Below are positions 45,151 through 52,851 of a DNA stretch of 64,000 nucleotides, piece after piece (position 1 is the stretch's first letter; each line of letters begins with the position of its first letter). The notes under the pieces are model-generated. The model ran no database searches. It saw only the letters and a list, made by a program, of their open reading frames with translations, and was not told the origin of the DNA. The stretch spans positions 62,001-126,000 of the forward strand of contig NZ_JAAIIG010000001.1 in NCBI RefSeq assembly GCF_012932375.1, in the 5' to 3' direction. Made by a program: the position numbers and the translations under genes. The DNA comes from Bifidobacterium olomucense (GTDB taxonomy: Bacteria > Actinomycetota > Actinomycetes > Actinomycetales > Bifidobacteriaceae).

Positions 45151-46359
45151 TTAGTTCGTTGACTCTTTTTTGAAGTTCCCACTGCACTTGGTCGTAGGCT
45201 TTGTTGTCTCTGGATCGTTCAGTGGAATTTTGGAGTAGAACACCCATAGGCCATCATCACTTCTATAGTTAAGTTCACCTCCCAGTTCTTGTATTCTTTT
45301 TGAGTGCAGCAAAAGGCCTCTTCCTGATTGCTCGCATACGGTCAGCTTCGGCCCAGCTGTAATATCATTCATCTCGCTAATTTCCATTGACGAAGGTGAT
45401 AACCTGACAAGCAACTCGAACGAGCCCTCGTGCGGCGAACTGTGACGTTGTATGTTATTGCATAGCTCTTTTATCAGAGATAGTGCTTCTTCCTTTTCTT
45501 CTGGCGTAGTTTTAATGCAAAATCCTTCGATGGTCGCATCCCCGTCATACCCCAACGCATGAAGATGACCGCATCTTGCATCTATTAAATCGCGCAGTTC
45601 AACCATAAATGTCGTTTCTGATTTCGTATCCTTATCTTCCGATGAGAGGATATCTATGATGTCATGCACTTGCATGAACGCCTCTTGGCTATGTTCGAGA
45701 ACGATTTTCCAATCGTCGTTGTGAGACATGTTTTCATCGGTATGAATCCGGGCCATTAATGAGATATCCGAAAGATTATTGGTTAAAGAATCATGTATCT
45801 GTATCGCAAGACGGTTCTTTTGCCTCATATAATCAAGCTGCTGAAGTTCGATCTGAAGTTTCAGCCGCTGCTCTTCTCTGATAAAGGCCTGTTGCCGGAG
45901 CGCTACCAATCTGCCGGCAAGCAAACTAGCTAAGAACATGACTGTAACTGACATGGAAACGAAAACATTAAAATTGTCTAGTATAATGCTTCGCACGATA
46001 TACGTACAGGAACAGATCAGCATTGCAAGCAGCCACTCAAGCCAGGTTCCAGAGAATGCAAGAATGCCGAGAGCAATGAGCATGCCACTGATAACGAAGG
46101 GACTGTCTTGAGTGAGGGAGATGGAGATTGCGGAACCCGCAACAATGATGGCCCAGCATGCTTGGCCTCCAATGGCAGGAAGAAGGACAAAGGAAACCGC
46201 AAGCACTCCGTAGAGCATTGCCGGCAGAAGAGGCATGGGACCGATTTGGATTATCTCCATCAGGGCAAGAGACAACCCTAACAATGACAGAAGAGACAAG
46301 CAGGGATGCGCTACATAGCGCCGGATTGCTCTTGACGAAAACGTAAACACTGTATTCAT
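45151..46359 (-). CDS. DesK/NarL-type sensor histidine kinase
   Basis: A 402-residue membrane kinase. About five hydrophobic segments fill residues 18-150 with almost no extracellular domain, so it probably senses a membrane-active or membrane-imported ligand. A HisKA_3 dimerisation helix follows with the phospho-acceptor His about 189 in RLAIQIHDSLTNNL. The ATPase part has the N-box LCNNIQRHSS and the G-box SGRGLLLHSKRIQELGG. It lies directly after the response-regulator gene (nine-base gap). Bacteriocin clusters of Gram-positive bacteria often use such pairs to sense the peptide or the cell-wall damage it causes. Confidence 0.9.
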   Translation of the reverse strand: MNTVFTFSSRAIRRYVAHPCLSLLSLLGLSLALMEIIQIGPMPLLPAMLYGVLAVSFVLLPAIGGQACWAIIVAGSAISISLTQDSPFVISGMLIALGILAFSGTWLEWLLAMLICSCTYIVRSIILDNFNVFVSMSVTVMFLASLLAGRLVALRQQAFIREEQRLKLQIELQQLDYMRQKNRLAIQIHDSLTNNLSDISLMARIHTDENMSHNDDWKIVLEHSQEAFMQVHDIIDILSSEDKDTKSETTFMVELRDLIDARCGHLHALGYDGDATIEGFCIKTTPEEKEEALSLIKELCNNIQRHSSPHEGSFELLVRLSPSSMEISEMNDITAGPKLTVCEQSGRGLLLHSKRIQELGGELNYRSDDGLWVFYSKIPLNDPETTKPTTKCSGNFKKESTN

Positions 46360-46368
46360 AAAGCCTCA

Positions 46369-46998
46369 TCAGCGATTGAGATGCATCCAGGCGGAAATTA
46401 ACGCACGATTGTTCGTTACCTCCAACTTGGACGCGGCGTGCTCAAGATGGGTCCGAACCGTGGTCTGGCTGATTGACAATTCCTCCGCTATGTCAGACAT
46501 TGATTTTCCTCGCGACCAGCGATCAACGATTTCTATCTCGCGAGGGGATAAATCCTTGTTCTTCCCTGACTTCAGCCGCAAAAACGAATCATGAGCATTC
46601 AGAAAACGGTCAGAACAGATTCCTGTTTCCTTTATCTGAAGCAAAGCCGCGGCGATTGTTTTCGGATTGTCCTTATGTATGATTCCCTGAGCTCCCGAAA
46701 CCACCGCTTCTGCAGCATATTCAGCGACACTGAATGATGTCATCATGAGTATGGATGTCTTCCAACTCTCTTTTCTAATCGTCCGGCACACCACCAATCC
46801 GTTGATATCAGACATGGAGACATCAGCCAACAACAGATCCGGACAGTGATGCGAAGTACAGACGGCTATGGCCTCAGCGCCAGTATCGACTGGGGCAAGA
46901 ACTGTGTAACCGGGGAGTAGCCGTCTGAGGCTGACTGAGAGCAATCGCAATGCCAGCCGGTCGTTATCCATGATCAAGAGCGTCGGTGAAGATCTCAT
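46369..46998 (-). CDS. NarL/LuxR-type response regulator
   Basis: A 209-residue regulator. The receiver domain has the acidic pair in LLIMDNDRLAL, the phosphorylated Asp about 59 in LLLADVSMSDINGL and a Lys in GIIHKDNP. The C-terminal LuxR helix-turn-helix is LSPREIEIVDRWSRGKSMSDIAEELSISQTTVRTHLEHAASKL. ATG at 46998 was chosen because AGGGGG lies six bases upstream; the frame is open further. It is divergent from the precursor-like gene and probably controls that promoter. The nearby 10-bp tandem repeat TGCCAAGGNN is a candidate binding site. Confidence 0.9.
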   Translation of the reverse strand: MRSSPTLLIMDNDRLALRLLSVSLRRLLPGYTVLAPVDTGAEAIAVCTSHHCPDLLLADVSMSDINGLVVCRTIRKESWKTSILMMTSFSVAEYAAEAVVSGAQGIIHKDNPKTIAAALLQIKETGICSDRFLNAHDSFLRLKSGKNKDLSPREIEIVDRWSRGKSMSDIAEELSISQTTVRTHLEHAASKLEVTNNRALISAWMHLNR

Positions 46999-47006
46999 GA
47001 ATCCCC

Positions 47007-47324
47007 CTAAATGTGGCGAAACAGGAACGGACGTCCAAGGGTCAGCGGAAGTCTGACACGCATATGATACATGTTCTCTCCAATGGCCGCCTCGACAGCT
47101 ACACGAGTTCGGTCTAAGCCGGCGACCGATTTCACGGCGCCTCTTGATGTATAGGCCAAATTTCGTAGTGCGGTTCCCCATCCGGGAATCGGCACATGTG
47201 CTAAAGCGAGAAGGACGCGGGCGCAAAACACGTTGACGCCCGATATGCCCCTAGAAACATCACAGATGGCTGTTGACATCGATGCAGATAGCAAGGCCAC
47301 GCTTGCCATCCCATCATCTGCCAA
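47007..47324 (-). CDS. Candidate small protein upstream of the response regulator
   Basis: A 105-residue frame whose TAG lies eight bases before the response-regulator ATG and overlaps its ribosome site, as in an operon. The stretch VKSVAGLDRTRVAVEAAIGENMYHMRVRLPLTLGRPFLF faintly resembles Asp23/Gls24-type proteins of actinobacteria, which often sit with small membrane proteins. A decayed copy is also possible. No strong ribosome site precedes the ATG. Confidence 0.3.
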   Translation of the reverse strand: MADDGMASVALLSASMSTAICDVSRGISGVNVFCARVLLALAHVPIPGWGTALRNLAYTSRGAVKSVAGLDRTRVAVEAAIGENMYHMRVRLPLTLGRPFLFRHI

Positions 47325-47338
47325 GGCCTGCCAAGGTA
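47319..47338. promoter_or_regulatory. Tandem 10-bp repeat, possible response-regulator site
   Basis: TGCCAAGGCC followed at once by TGCCAAGGTA. The spacing of one helical turn suits a dimeric NarL/LuxR-type regulator. It lies 180 bases before the precursor-like ATG. Confidence 0.4.
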
Positions 47339-47519
47339 CATCGACGGCCTGTCAGCAGCGGATAATCCTCATTTTCGAGGATGAGACCTTGGCTCATGGC
47401 GAGACTCTCCGTAACCTAACGAATACCCGCTCAAATGGACGGGAACAACAGTCCGGGGAGCAGAGCAAAGAGAGGAAACTGTCGGAGCTAGCCCCCCCAC
47501 AGCGATAAGGAGGTGCAAT

Positions 47520-47582
47520 ATGGACGTTGAGATCGAACGCGCCGAGACCGTCGAAGCGACTTCTTGGTGGATCCTCTTCTGA
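47520..47582 (+). CDS. Short precursor-peptide-like gene ending TSWWILF
   Basis: A 20-codon gene: MDVEIERAETVEATSWWILF. The ATG follows AAGGAGGTG at four to five bases, the best ribosome site in this AT-rich cluster. The first 13 residues are acidic, as expected of a leader recognised by a modification enzyme. The last seven are aromatic and hydrophobic, as expected of a core. It stands directly before an MccB/ThiF-like adenylating enzyme, separated only by a hairpin with a T-rich tail. Unlike microcin C precursors it does not end in Asn. Chance is possible for so short a frame, but position and ribosome site argue for a real gene. Confidence 0.7.
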   Translation: MDVEIERAETVEATSWWILF

Positions 47583-47595
47583 GAGTAGCTCTATT

Positions 47596-47630
47596 GCGGT
47601 GACGGTTTAATATCGTCACCGCCTTTATTT
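47596..47630 (+). terminator. Hairpin between precursor and enzyme gene (attenuator-like)
   Basis: GCGGTGACG pairs perfectly with CGTCACCGC around GTTTAATAT, followed by CTTTATTT. Such a partial terminator between a RiPP precursor and its enzymes makes the peptide far more abundant than the enzymes. Confidence 0.75.
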
Positions 47631-47659
47631 ATCTCATTAATTTACAAAGGGGTTTCTAT

Positions 47660-48790
47660 ATGCATTTTGATCGTCCCGTCATTAAAAAAACCTTGCCGAT
47701 ATATAGGCTTGACAACTCAGTATTCCGAATTGGTGCACAATTAGGAACAACTTCCGAATTTACTGATCCGAAATGCGAAATGTGGGATTTAGTTCAGTCT
47801 CTTGATGGTTCAGAGTGGCAAACAATCGTGAAGAGAATGAAGGATATGCATCCAAGATTATCCGAGGAAGACATCGAAAAAGGCCTTTTGGATTTGGATA
47901 AGCTGGGATATATAGACGAGATGTTCGAAGACACTGCTACCGCCCCGCGTTATATGGCAAATGCTACTTATTTTTCTTGTTTCCCTGGCGCAAGTACAGA
48001 GTCCGCGGCTCAGATGCAGAATAAACTGCGGCAAAGTCGAATACTTCTTCTCGGATTAGGGGGAGGAGGTTCCAATATTTTGACATTATTGTCTGGTCTA
48101 GGAATCGCAGGTGTCACCATTGTTGACTATGACAATGTTGAGGAAAACAATCTTGGCCGTCAATTGTTGTATCGCGAGTCGGATATTGGACGCCCTAAAG
48201 TAGAAGCGGCGGCCGAAGCTTTACATGCGATGAATTCCGAAATGGAAATTAAAGCCATCAATCGGAAGATAGAATCCTCTGAAGATGTATCGACTTTGAT
48301 TCCGGGAAATGACTTGGTGATCTGCGCTGTTGACGAACCGCCATTCCTAGCGCAGCGGCGCGTGAATAAAGCAATAGTAGAAGCCAACGTACCTTGTGTT
48401 TTCGGTGCAACTCAGATGACGCATGGGCGAGTATTCACGATTGTCCCACGAAAAACGGGTTGCTTCGACTGCTTACATCTATATTACACGAAGAATGATT
48501 CACGATTCGTTAAACAGTTTCGAGGTTTCCAATCTTCCGGCTTTAAATCTCCTACCATTGCATTTGCCCCAACCATTTGGCTGATTACATCGGTTATGGT
48601 AGATGAGGCAGTACGTCTTATTACAAACTATGAGAAACCTCGCAGTTTGGGACTGCAGTTGGAAATTGACTACCCCAATTACACGAGTTTTCCCCATCCC
48701 GCATGGCCTAGATACGATGAATGTCCAACTTGCGGTAATGGATCATATGACGATTGGGAAGCATTCAAATATTACGGGGAAGGTGTCTGA
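47660..48790 (+). CDS. MccB/ThiF-like adenylating (E1) enzyme
   Basis: A 376-residue E1-superfamily enzyme. Residues 1-90 resemble the N-terminal winged-helix peptide-clamp of MccB (a RiPP-recognition-like part). The ATP site is LLLGLGGGGSN (about 129-139), then VDYDNVEENNLGRQ with the Arg finger about 167, Lys 180 and the conserved Asp 225 in ICAVDEP. Two CxxC pairs (Cys 268/271 and 355/358) form the structural zinc site. Such enzymes activate a carboxylate with ATP; MccB does so on the C-terminal Asn of microcin C. Here the likely substrate is the 20-residue peptide just upstream. AAAGGGG precedes the ATG. Confidence 0.9.
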   Translation: MHFDRPVIKKTLPIYRLDNSVFRIGAQLGTTSEFTDPKCEMWDLVQSLDGSEWQTIVKRMKDMHPRLSEEDIEKGLLDLDKLGYIDEMFEDTATAPRYMANATYFSCFPGASTESAAQMQNKLRQSRILLLGLGGGGSNILTLLSGLGIAGVTIVDYDNVEENNLGRQLLYRESDIGRPKVEAAAEALHAMNSEMEIKAINRKIESSEDVSTLIPGNDLVICAVDEPPFLAQRRVNKAIVEANVPCVFGATQMTHGRVFTIVPRKTGCFDCLHLYYTKNDSRFVKQFRGFQSSGFKSPTIAFAPTIWLITSVMVDEAVRLITNYEKPRSLGLQLEIDYPNYTSFPHPAWPRYDECPTCGNGSYDDWEAFKYYGEGV

Positions 48791-48817
48791 GTTCACTTTT
48801 GAGGAAAAGGTGTAGAT

Positions 48818-49606
48818 GTGTATTGCCGAAAAAATTCTTCCGGCCAATGGATTATTGGCAATGGAAACCAGTCGCCGGTAATCCTGTCTTCTGCTCACTG
48901 CAAAAGTCAATTTGAAGCAAAGAAAATCGCGCAAACAATTGACGGATTTAATATACCATTGCCGGAACCGACTCCAGGCAAAGGAAAAATATGGTTTTGC
49001 ATGAGATTTTTTTTGTGGATATCATTAGCCCTATCATCCATGCTGAACATTTATTATTTCTTTCGTTATGGATTCCCCTCAGGGAGATGGTGGCTGGTAC
49101 CCCATGAATCCATTCTGATTGACATACTGTTGATTGCGGTAGTAGGCGTAGTTTCTACGGCAATCCATGAATTTGGCCATATGGTTTTCGGTCGTTCGTG
49201 GACTGTTTCTGCGCAAATGTTGCATCGTGTGATAAGCACTAATCTAAATCACGTCTGGGCTTGGCCGCGCATTCGGCGCATTGAAGCAATCTCTGCCGGG
49301 CTGATATTTGACTCAGTGCTTCTCTCGGCTTTATTTGCGGTTCAGATTATTTTCGATAATGCATATGCTGCATCAGCGGCTTCAACAGTTTGCCTAAGAA
49401 TGGTATGGCAATTGGGGTTTCATGCAATCCGTGATGGAAGATTACTGATTGTTTTAGCTTTAGATAAGCCTCTATTTTTTAACAAACCCTCCAACAATAG
49501 TGAACATCTTTTATCGGTCATACTCAGATTATTTGGATATGCAACGGATCTCTTCATGATATGGCAATGGCCCATTGTTTTGACTATTGGCTTACTTGAA
49601 GCGTAA
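48818..49606 (+). CDS. M50-type membrane metalloprotease
   Basis: A 262-residue membrane protein with about five hydrophobic segments. The zinc motif HEFGH in VVSTAIHEFGHMVFG (about 113) sits in a membrane segment, and a second conserved part GFHAIRDGRLL (about 209) supplies the Asp-Gly of M50 site-2-protease-like enzymes. In peptide clusters such proteases remove the leader or mature the peptide during export. The GTG at 48818 has GAGGAAAAGG upstream; an overlapping ATG two bases earlier opens only a 20-codon frame. It lies 27 bases after the E1 enzyme gene. Confidence 0.8.
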   Translation: MYCRKNSSGQWIIGNGNQSPVILSSAHCKSQFEAKKIAQTIDGFNIPLPEPTPGKGKIWFCMRFFLWISLALSSMLNIYYFFRYGFPSGRWWLVPHESILIDILLIAVVGVVSTAIHEFGHMVFGRSWTVSAQMLHRVISTNLNHVWAWPRIRRIEAISAGLIFDSVLLSALFAVQIIFDNAYAASAASTVCLRMVWQLGFHAIRDGRLLIVLALDKPLFFNKPSNNSEHLLSVILRLFGYATDLFMIWQWPIVLTIGLLEA

Positions 49607-49623
49607 ACGATAGGAAGGTGGAA

Positions 49624-50550
49624 ATGGAGCAATACTGTAGTTTATCCGTGCGAGATTTAAATAAGCGGTTCGGGAGATTCTCTTCCGACGTATGGGCGCT
49701 GCGGAACGTCAGTTTTTCATTGCCCAAGGGTACACTTACAGGTGTTCTGGGACATAATGGTGCAGGTAAGACCACGTTACTCGGTTCGCTTTGCGGATCA
49801 GTGAAACCGACTTCTGGAGCCATACTTTTTTCCGGAAGAGAAATATCCCATGCAGCCGACCTAAGACGTCTATGCGCGTATATGCCGCAGCCACATGTCC
49901 CTTTGCGCGGGGTCACTCCTGTCGAGGCTTTGTGCTGCGCAGCCGGCATGCGTGGCATATCTCGTCGTTGTGCGGTTCGCCTAACGAATGACTTTTTGGG
50001 TCGTCTGGACATTGAGCAATATTCGCATGTCGCAGGAGAGAATCTATCCGGTGGCTGCAGACGCCTAGTCTCTTTGGGGATGGCTCTCGTCCAGCAGGCT
50101 TCGGTAATACTGCTGGACGAACCAACCAACGATGTGGATCCGATTCGTCGCAGCAGAGTATGGAAAATACTCCGGCAGGAAGCCGACCAAGGCAAAACAA
50201 TACTTGTAGTGACCCACAATCTAGATGAGATAGGTTCGGTGGCCGACAACTTGTTGATCTTTGACTGCGGTCGCCTCGTATGTAATGCGGCACCACGCCA
50301 ACTCACTTCTATTGACGAACTTATACGAATCGAAGTCAACACTGCGGATCCCTCTTTGGTTTTGACGAAATTAGCTGCAACTCCGGTACTGGCTGAGGGC
50401 GGTCGGCTACGTTATGTCTGCTCGTCGGAACAAGCCAAAATGCTACTGAGCCGGCTGAACATGCTGATGGGCGATGAACCAGGACTGTCATTCTCGGTGC
50501 AACACGGCACGTTGCGCGAAGCATATGAAAGGATAATCGACGTCCGATGA
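49624..50550 (+). CDS. ABC transporter ATP-binding protein 1
   Basis: A 308-residue ATPase. Walker A is GHNGAGKTT (about 41), the signature is NLSGGCRRLV and Walker B is VILLDEPTNDVDP. A C-terminal extension of about 75 residues follows the ATPase core, as in bacitracin/lantibiotic-type drug exporters. ATG at 49624 is chosen because AGGAAGG lies six bases upstream. Its four-base overlap with the next gene (ATGA) shows that the two form one transporter. Role: export of the peptide product or self-immunity. Confidence 0.9.
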   Translation: MEQYCSLSVRDLNKRFGRFSSDVWALRNVSFSLPKGTLTGVLGHNGAGKTTLLGSLCGSVKPTSGAILFSGREISHAADLRRLCAYMPQPHVPLRGVTPVEALCCAAGMRGISRRCAVRLTNDFLGRLDIEQYSHVAGENLSGGCRRLVSLGMALVQQASVILLDEPTNDVDPIRRSRVWKILRQEADQGKTILVVTHNLDEIGSVADNLLIFDCGRLVCNAAPRQLTSIDELIRIEVNTADPSLVLTKLAATPVLAEGGRLRYVCSSEQAKMLLSRLNMLMGDEPGLSFSVQHGTLREAYERIIDVR

Positions 50551-51317
50551 TAAGTGAGGGTGGACTGAATAAATCGCGGCTTATATGCGGTACGCGAATG
50601 CTTACCTCTCTATTAAAATGGAGCTTTGTACGGCATAGATATCTATTTATCGCCTTCACCATGGTACAGACAGTATTTGCGCTGGCAATCGTATACGGTC
50701 TTACTCTGATGATGGGAAGTCTCACTACCAGTCAGGCTGAGCAGCTCTCTGCAGGTGTATGGCAGCTTGGTCTGGTGGCGGTGGGGTGTACTATTGCTCC
50801 GCAGCTATTATCGGAATCCATTTCCGAAGGATTACTTGAATATCAGCGTAATTTGCCGGTACCGAGGATTTGTCTCCTGATAGCTGACTTCATTATCTGG
50901 ATTGCGGTGTCCATTCCGGGTGTCGTTGCCGGGGTCGTTGCCTCAGCAGCGCGATTTGGACTCATACAGATGGCGACCCCAAATTTGGTCATGATGTTAC
51001 TTCTCTGCGCATTGGGGAACCTGTCATTGGGGTACATGTTGGCTATATGGCTACCTTGCGGTGGAGTAACGGTTGTCGGTCAGCTAATCATGCTAGCAAC
51101 AATGCTATTCGCCCCGATTTTATACCCGTCCGACAAATTACCATCAATAATTCTTACCATTCATGATTGGATGCCCTTCGTGCCGATGCACCGGATGCTC
51201 ACCGATGCCGCATTCCCTGGTAGCAACACGAGCCATTCAATTGATTTATTCGTAGTCTTCGCATGGTGTCTTGCCTGTGTGGCCGGCTGTCTTGCGGGAT
51301 TATCCAAAAGGAGATGA
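50547..51317 (+). CDS. ABC-2-type transporter permease 1
   Basis: A 256-residue membrane protein with six hydrophobic segments in ABC-2 arrangement; the first 30 residues are cytoplasmic. It overlaps ATPase 1 by four bases, and its stop is one base before ATPase 2. It is predicted to be the membrane half of an exporter. Sequence gives no information about the substrate beyond context. Confidence 0.8.
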   Translation: MISEGGLNKSRLICGTRMLTSLLKWSFVRHRYLFIAFTMVQTVFALAIVYGLTLMMGSLTTSQAEQLSAGVWQLGLVAVGCTIAPQLLSESISEGLLEYQRNLPVPRICLLIADFIIWIAVSIPGVVAGVVASAARFGLIQMATPNLVMMLLLCALGNLSLGYMLAIWLPCGGVTVVGQLIMLATMLFAPILYPSDKLPSIILTIHDWMPFVPMHRMLTDAAFPGSNTSHSIDLFVVFAWCLACVAGCLAGLSKRR

Positions 51318-51318
51318 A

Positions 51319-52023
51319 ATGAAATCACTATCGGCAACTCTCTACTGCAATAGAGTATCAAAAACAATCAGTGGAAAACCGGTCCTGAATGACATATCCT
51401 TCAGCGCATATCCAGGAGAAACCATCGCTTTGATTGGTCCGAACGGGGCTGGTAAGACCACGCTGCTCAAAACCCTGGGTGGCCTGATTGCCCCCGATCG
51501 AGGCGAGGTTAATGTCCTTGGCCGTATCATGAACCCCGAGAACCGCGACATGTTATTGAGCCAAATCGGCATGCTGATCGGCATCCCCGTATTCGAGCGA
51601 GGTATGAGCGTACAAGCCATCCTCCGTAGACATCTGGCATTTATGCGATGCGACTGGTCTCCCGACAACACATTGGAACGGGTCGGCTTGACTTCCATGG
51701 GGGATTTACCGGTCGATATCTTGTCCATGGGTAACCGCATGCGCCTTGCGCTGGCAACAGCTCTGGCACATCATCCCACGCTCCTGCTCTTGGATGAGCC
51801 AATGAACGGACTCGATCCCACGGGTATGAAGCTGTTTCGCCGCATTATCCGAGAAGAAAACGAACGAGGTGCCACGGTTATTGTAAGCGCACACATGCTC
51901 GCCCAGCTGGAAGCCATCGGAGATCAGGTCATAGTCATCAACCATGGTTCTATTAAAGCGCAAAATGCCATGAACGATATCAGCGATCTGGAATCCTACT
52001 ATTTCCGTCACACGCAGAACTAA
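51319..52023 (+). CDS. ABC transporter ATP-binding protein 2
   Basis: A 234-residue ATPase. Walker A is GPNGAGKTTLLKTL (about 40), the signature LSMGNRMRLALA is slightly divergent (SMGNR in place of SGGQ), and Walker B is LLLLDEPMNGLDP. It belongs to the short ATPase type of lantibiotic immunity and bacitracin-resistance transporters. ATG at 51319 has AAAAGGAG directly upstream. It pairs with the permease that follows. Confidence 0.9.
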   Translation: MKSLSATLYCNRVSKTISGKPVLNDISFSAYPGETIALIGPNGAGKTTLLKTLGGLIAPDRGEVNVLGRIMNPENRDMLLSQIGMLIGIPVFERGMSVQAILRRHLAFMRCDWSPDNTLERVGLTSMGDLPVDILSMGNRMRLALATALAHHPTLLLLDEPMNGLDPTGMKLFRRIIREENERGATVIVSAHMLAQLEAIGDQVIVINHGSIKAQNAMNDISDLESYYFRHTQN

Positions 52024-52048
52024 TACAAACGACCAAGGATCATATTTT

Positions 52049-52741
52049 ATGCTGGATGTCTACCGTATCGAGCGACAATTCACCTCGTATAAGTTCTACC
52101 TTTTTCTATTGACCGCCTCTCTTATTGGCAGCTCGCTATCGTTGTTGTTTTTCAGGATTGTAGGTGTCACCCGAGTCGATCATCTCAATTTCCTGGTTTC
52201 CGACTTAACGGTGGCCGTGACTTGTGCGGTCCTCACTGCCGGCTGTGTCATCGCCTCTGCCGCCCATTACGCCCATACTATTATTCCTGCCTACTCCGGC
52301 GAAGGCCGTGTAATCACTTATGCATGGCCCTTTGGTCGAGCTCCATTGTTTCTGGTGAAAAACGCGATAATCTGGTTTGGTACATTCCTTGCCACATGGA
52401 TAGGCATGTCGGTGCCCCTAATTCCCTATGCCCTATTGACCGGAGCCGGTTTCCGGCTCCAAGCATTGGCAAGTATGCTGATCGAAGCTTTTGGCGTCGC
52501 TATCCTATCCGCCAGCATAAGCATCATCAGCGGGCTAATCGGACTGCTACGAAGCTCGGGTGTTGCCGCAATCGTGGCGGCAATCGTCCTTGGATCCATA
52601 GCTGCCAACAGCTTTGCTAACAGCGGAGCCAAAGGCTGGACGATTGTCATCGAAATCGGAACCTGTCTCGCTTTTGCGATTACAGCGCTCTGCGCAATAA
52701 TCAACAAAGCTCACCGTATTACGAACGAGGATGTAATTTGA
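52049..52741 (+). CDS. ABC-2-type transporter permease 2
   Basis: A 230-residue protein with six hydrophobic segments, like the lantibiotic-immunity permeases. AAGGA precedes the ATG. With ATPase 2 it forms a second ABC system; two ABC pairs in one cluster suggest that one exports the product and the other protects the producer. Its TGA overlaps a TTG that opens a 33-codon Cys-rich frame. Confidence 0.8.
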   Translation: MLDVYRIERQFTSYKFYLFLLTASLIGSSLSLLFFRIVGVTRVDHLNFLVSDLTVAVTCAVLTAGCVIASAAHYAHTIIPAYSGEGRVITYAWPFGRAPLFLVKNAIIWFGTFLATWIGMSVPLIPYALLTGAGFRLQALASMLIEAFGVAILSASISIISGLIGLLRSSGVAAIVAAIVLGSIAANSFANSGAKGWTIVIEIGTCLAFAITALCAIINKAHRITNEDVI

Positions 52742-52851
52742 CTAATACATATTCTCCAGAAAGAAGCGAGATTATTGATTACAATTTCGGCGGATGCTGC
52801 GGACAGTGGCGGAGCTGTGGAGTATCATTTCGTTCATCGTTCCTCCGATAA
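52738..52851 (+). CDS. Candidate 37-residue Cys-rich peptide gene
   Basis: A TTG overlaps the permease stop (TTGA). The frame reads MTNTYSPERSEIIDYNF, then GGCCGQWRSCG and an Arg/Ser/Phe-rich end, stopping at TAA. Three Cys and the Gly-rich part recall peptide cores. The four-base overlap would couple its translation to the permease. TTG starts are rare and the length is small, so it may be chance. Confidence 0.3.
   Translation: MTNTYSPERSEIIDYNFGGCCGQWRSCGVSFRSSFLR

Larger units (their letters stand above)
46999..47519. other. Divergent control region of the peptide cluster
   Basis: About 520 bases between the response regulator and the precursor-like gene. It holds the tandem repeat TGCCAAGGCC-TGCCAAGGTA (47319-47338), a further CCTTGG at about 47388, the palindrome ATCCTC-ATTTTC-GAGGAT (47365-47382) and a weak -10-like GATAAT at 47361. 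A plus-strand open frame at 47233-47508 crosses these and is not called. Confidence 0.5.

Noticed and set aside
47233..47508. 91-codon plus-strand frame before the precursor gene
   Set aside because: No ribosome site, no domain, and it crosses the palindromes and repeats of the control region.
47520..48790. Classical microcin C (mccA-mccB)
   Set aside because: The peptide does not end in Asn, and genes for the aminopropyl decoration and for the serine-peptidase or acetyltransferase immunity are absent. Only the E1 enzyme is shared.
47520..52741. Lanthipeptide or thiazole/oxazole peptide cluster
   Set aside because: No LanB/LanC/LanM, YcaO cyclodehydratase or flavin dehydrogenase gene is present, and the peptide lacks Cys and has few Ser/Thr.
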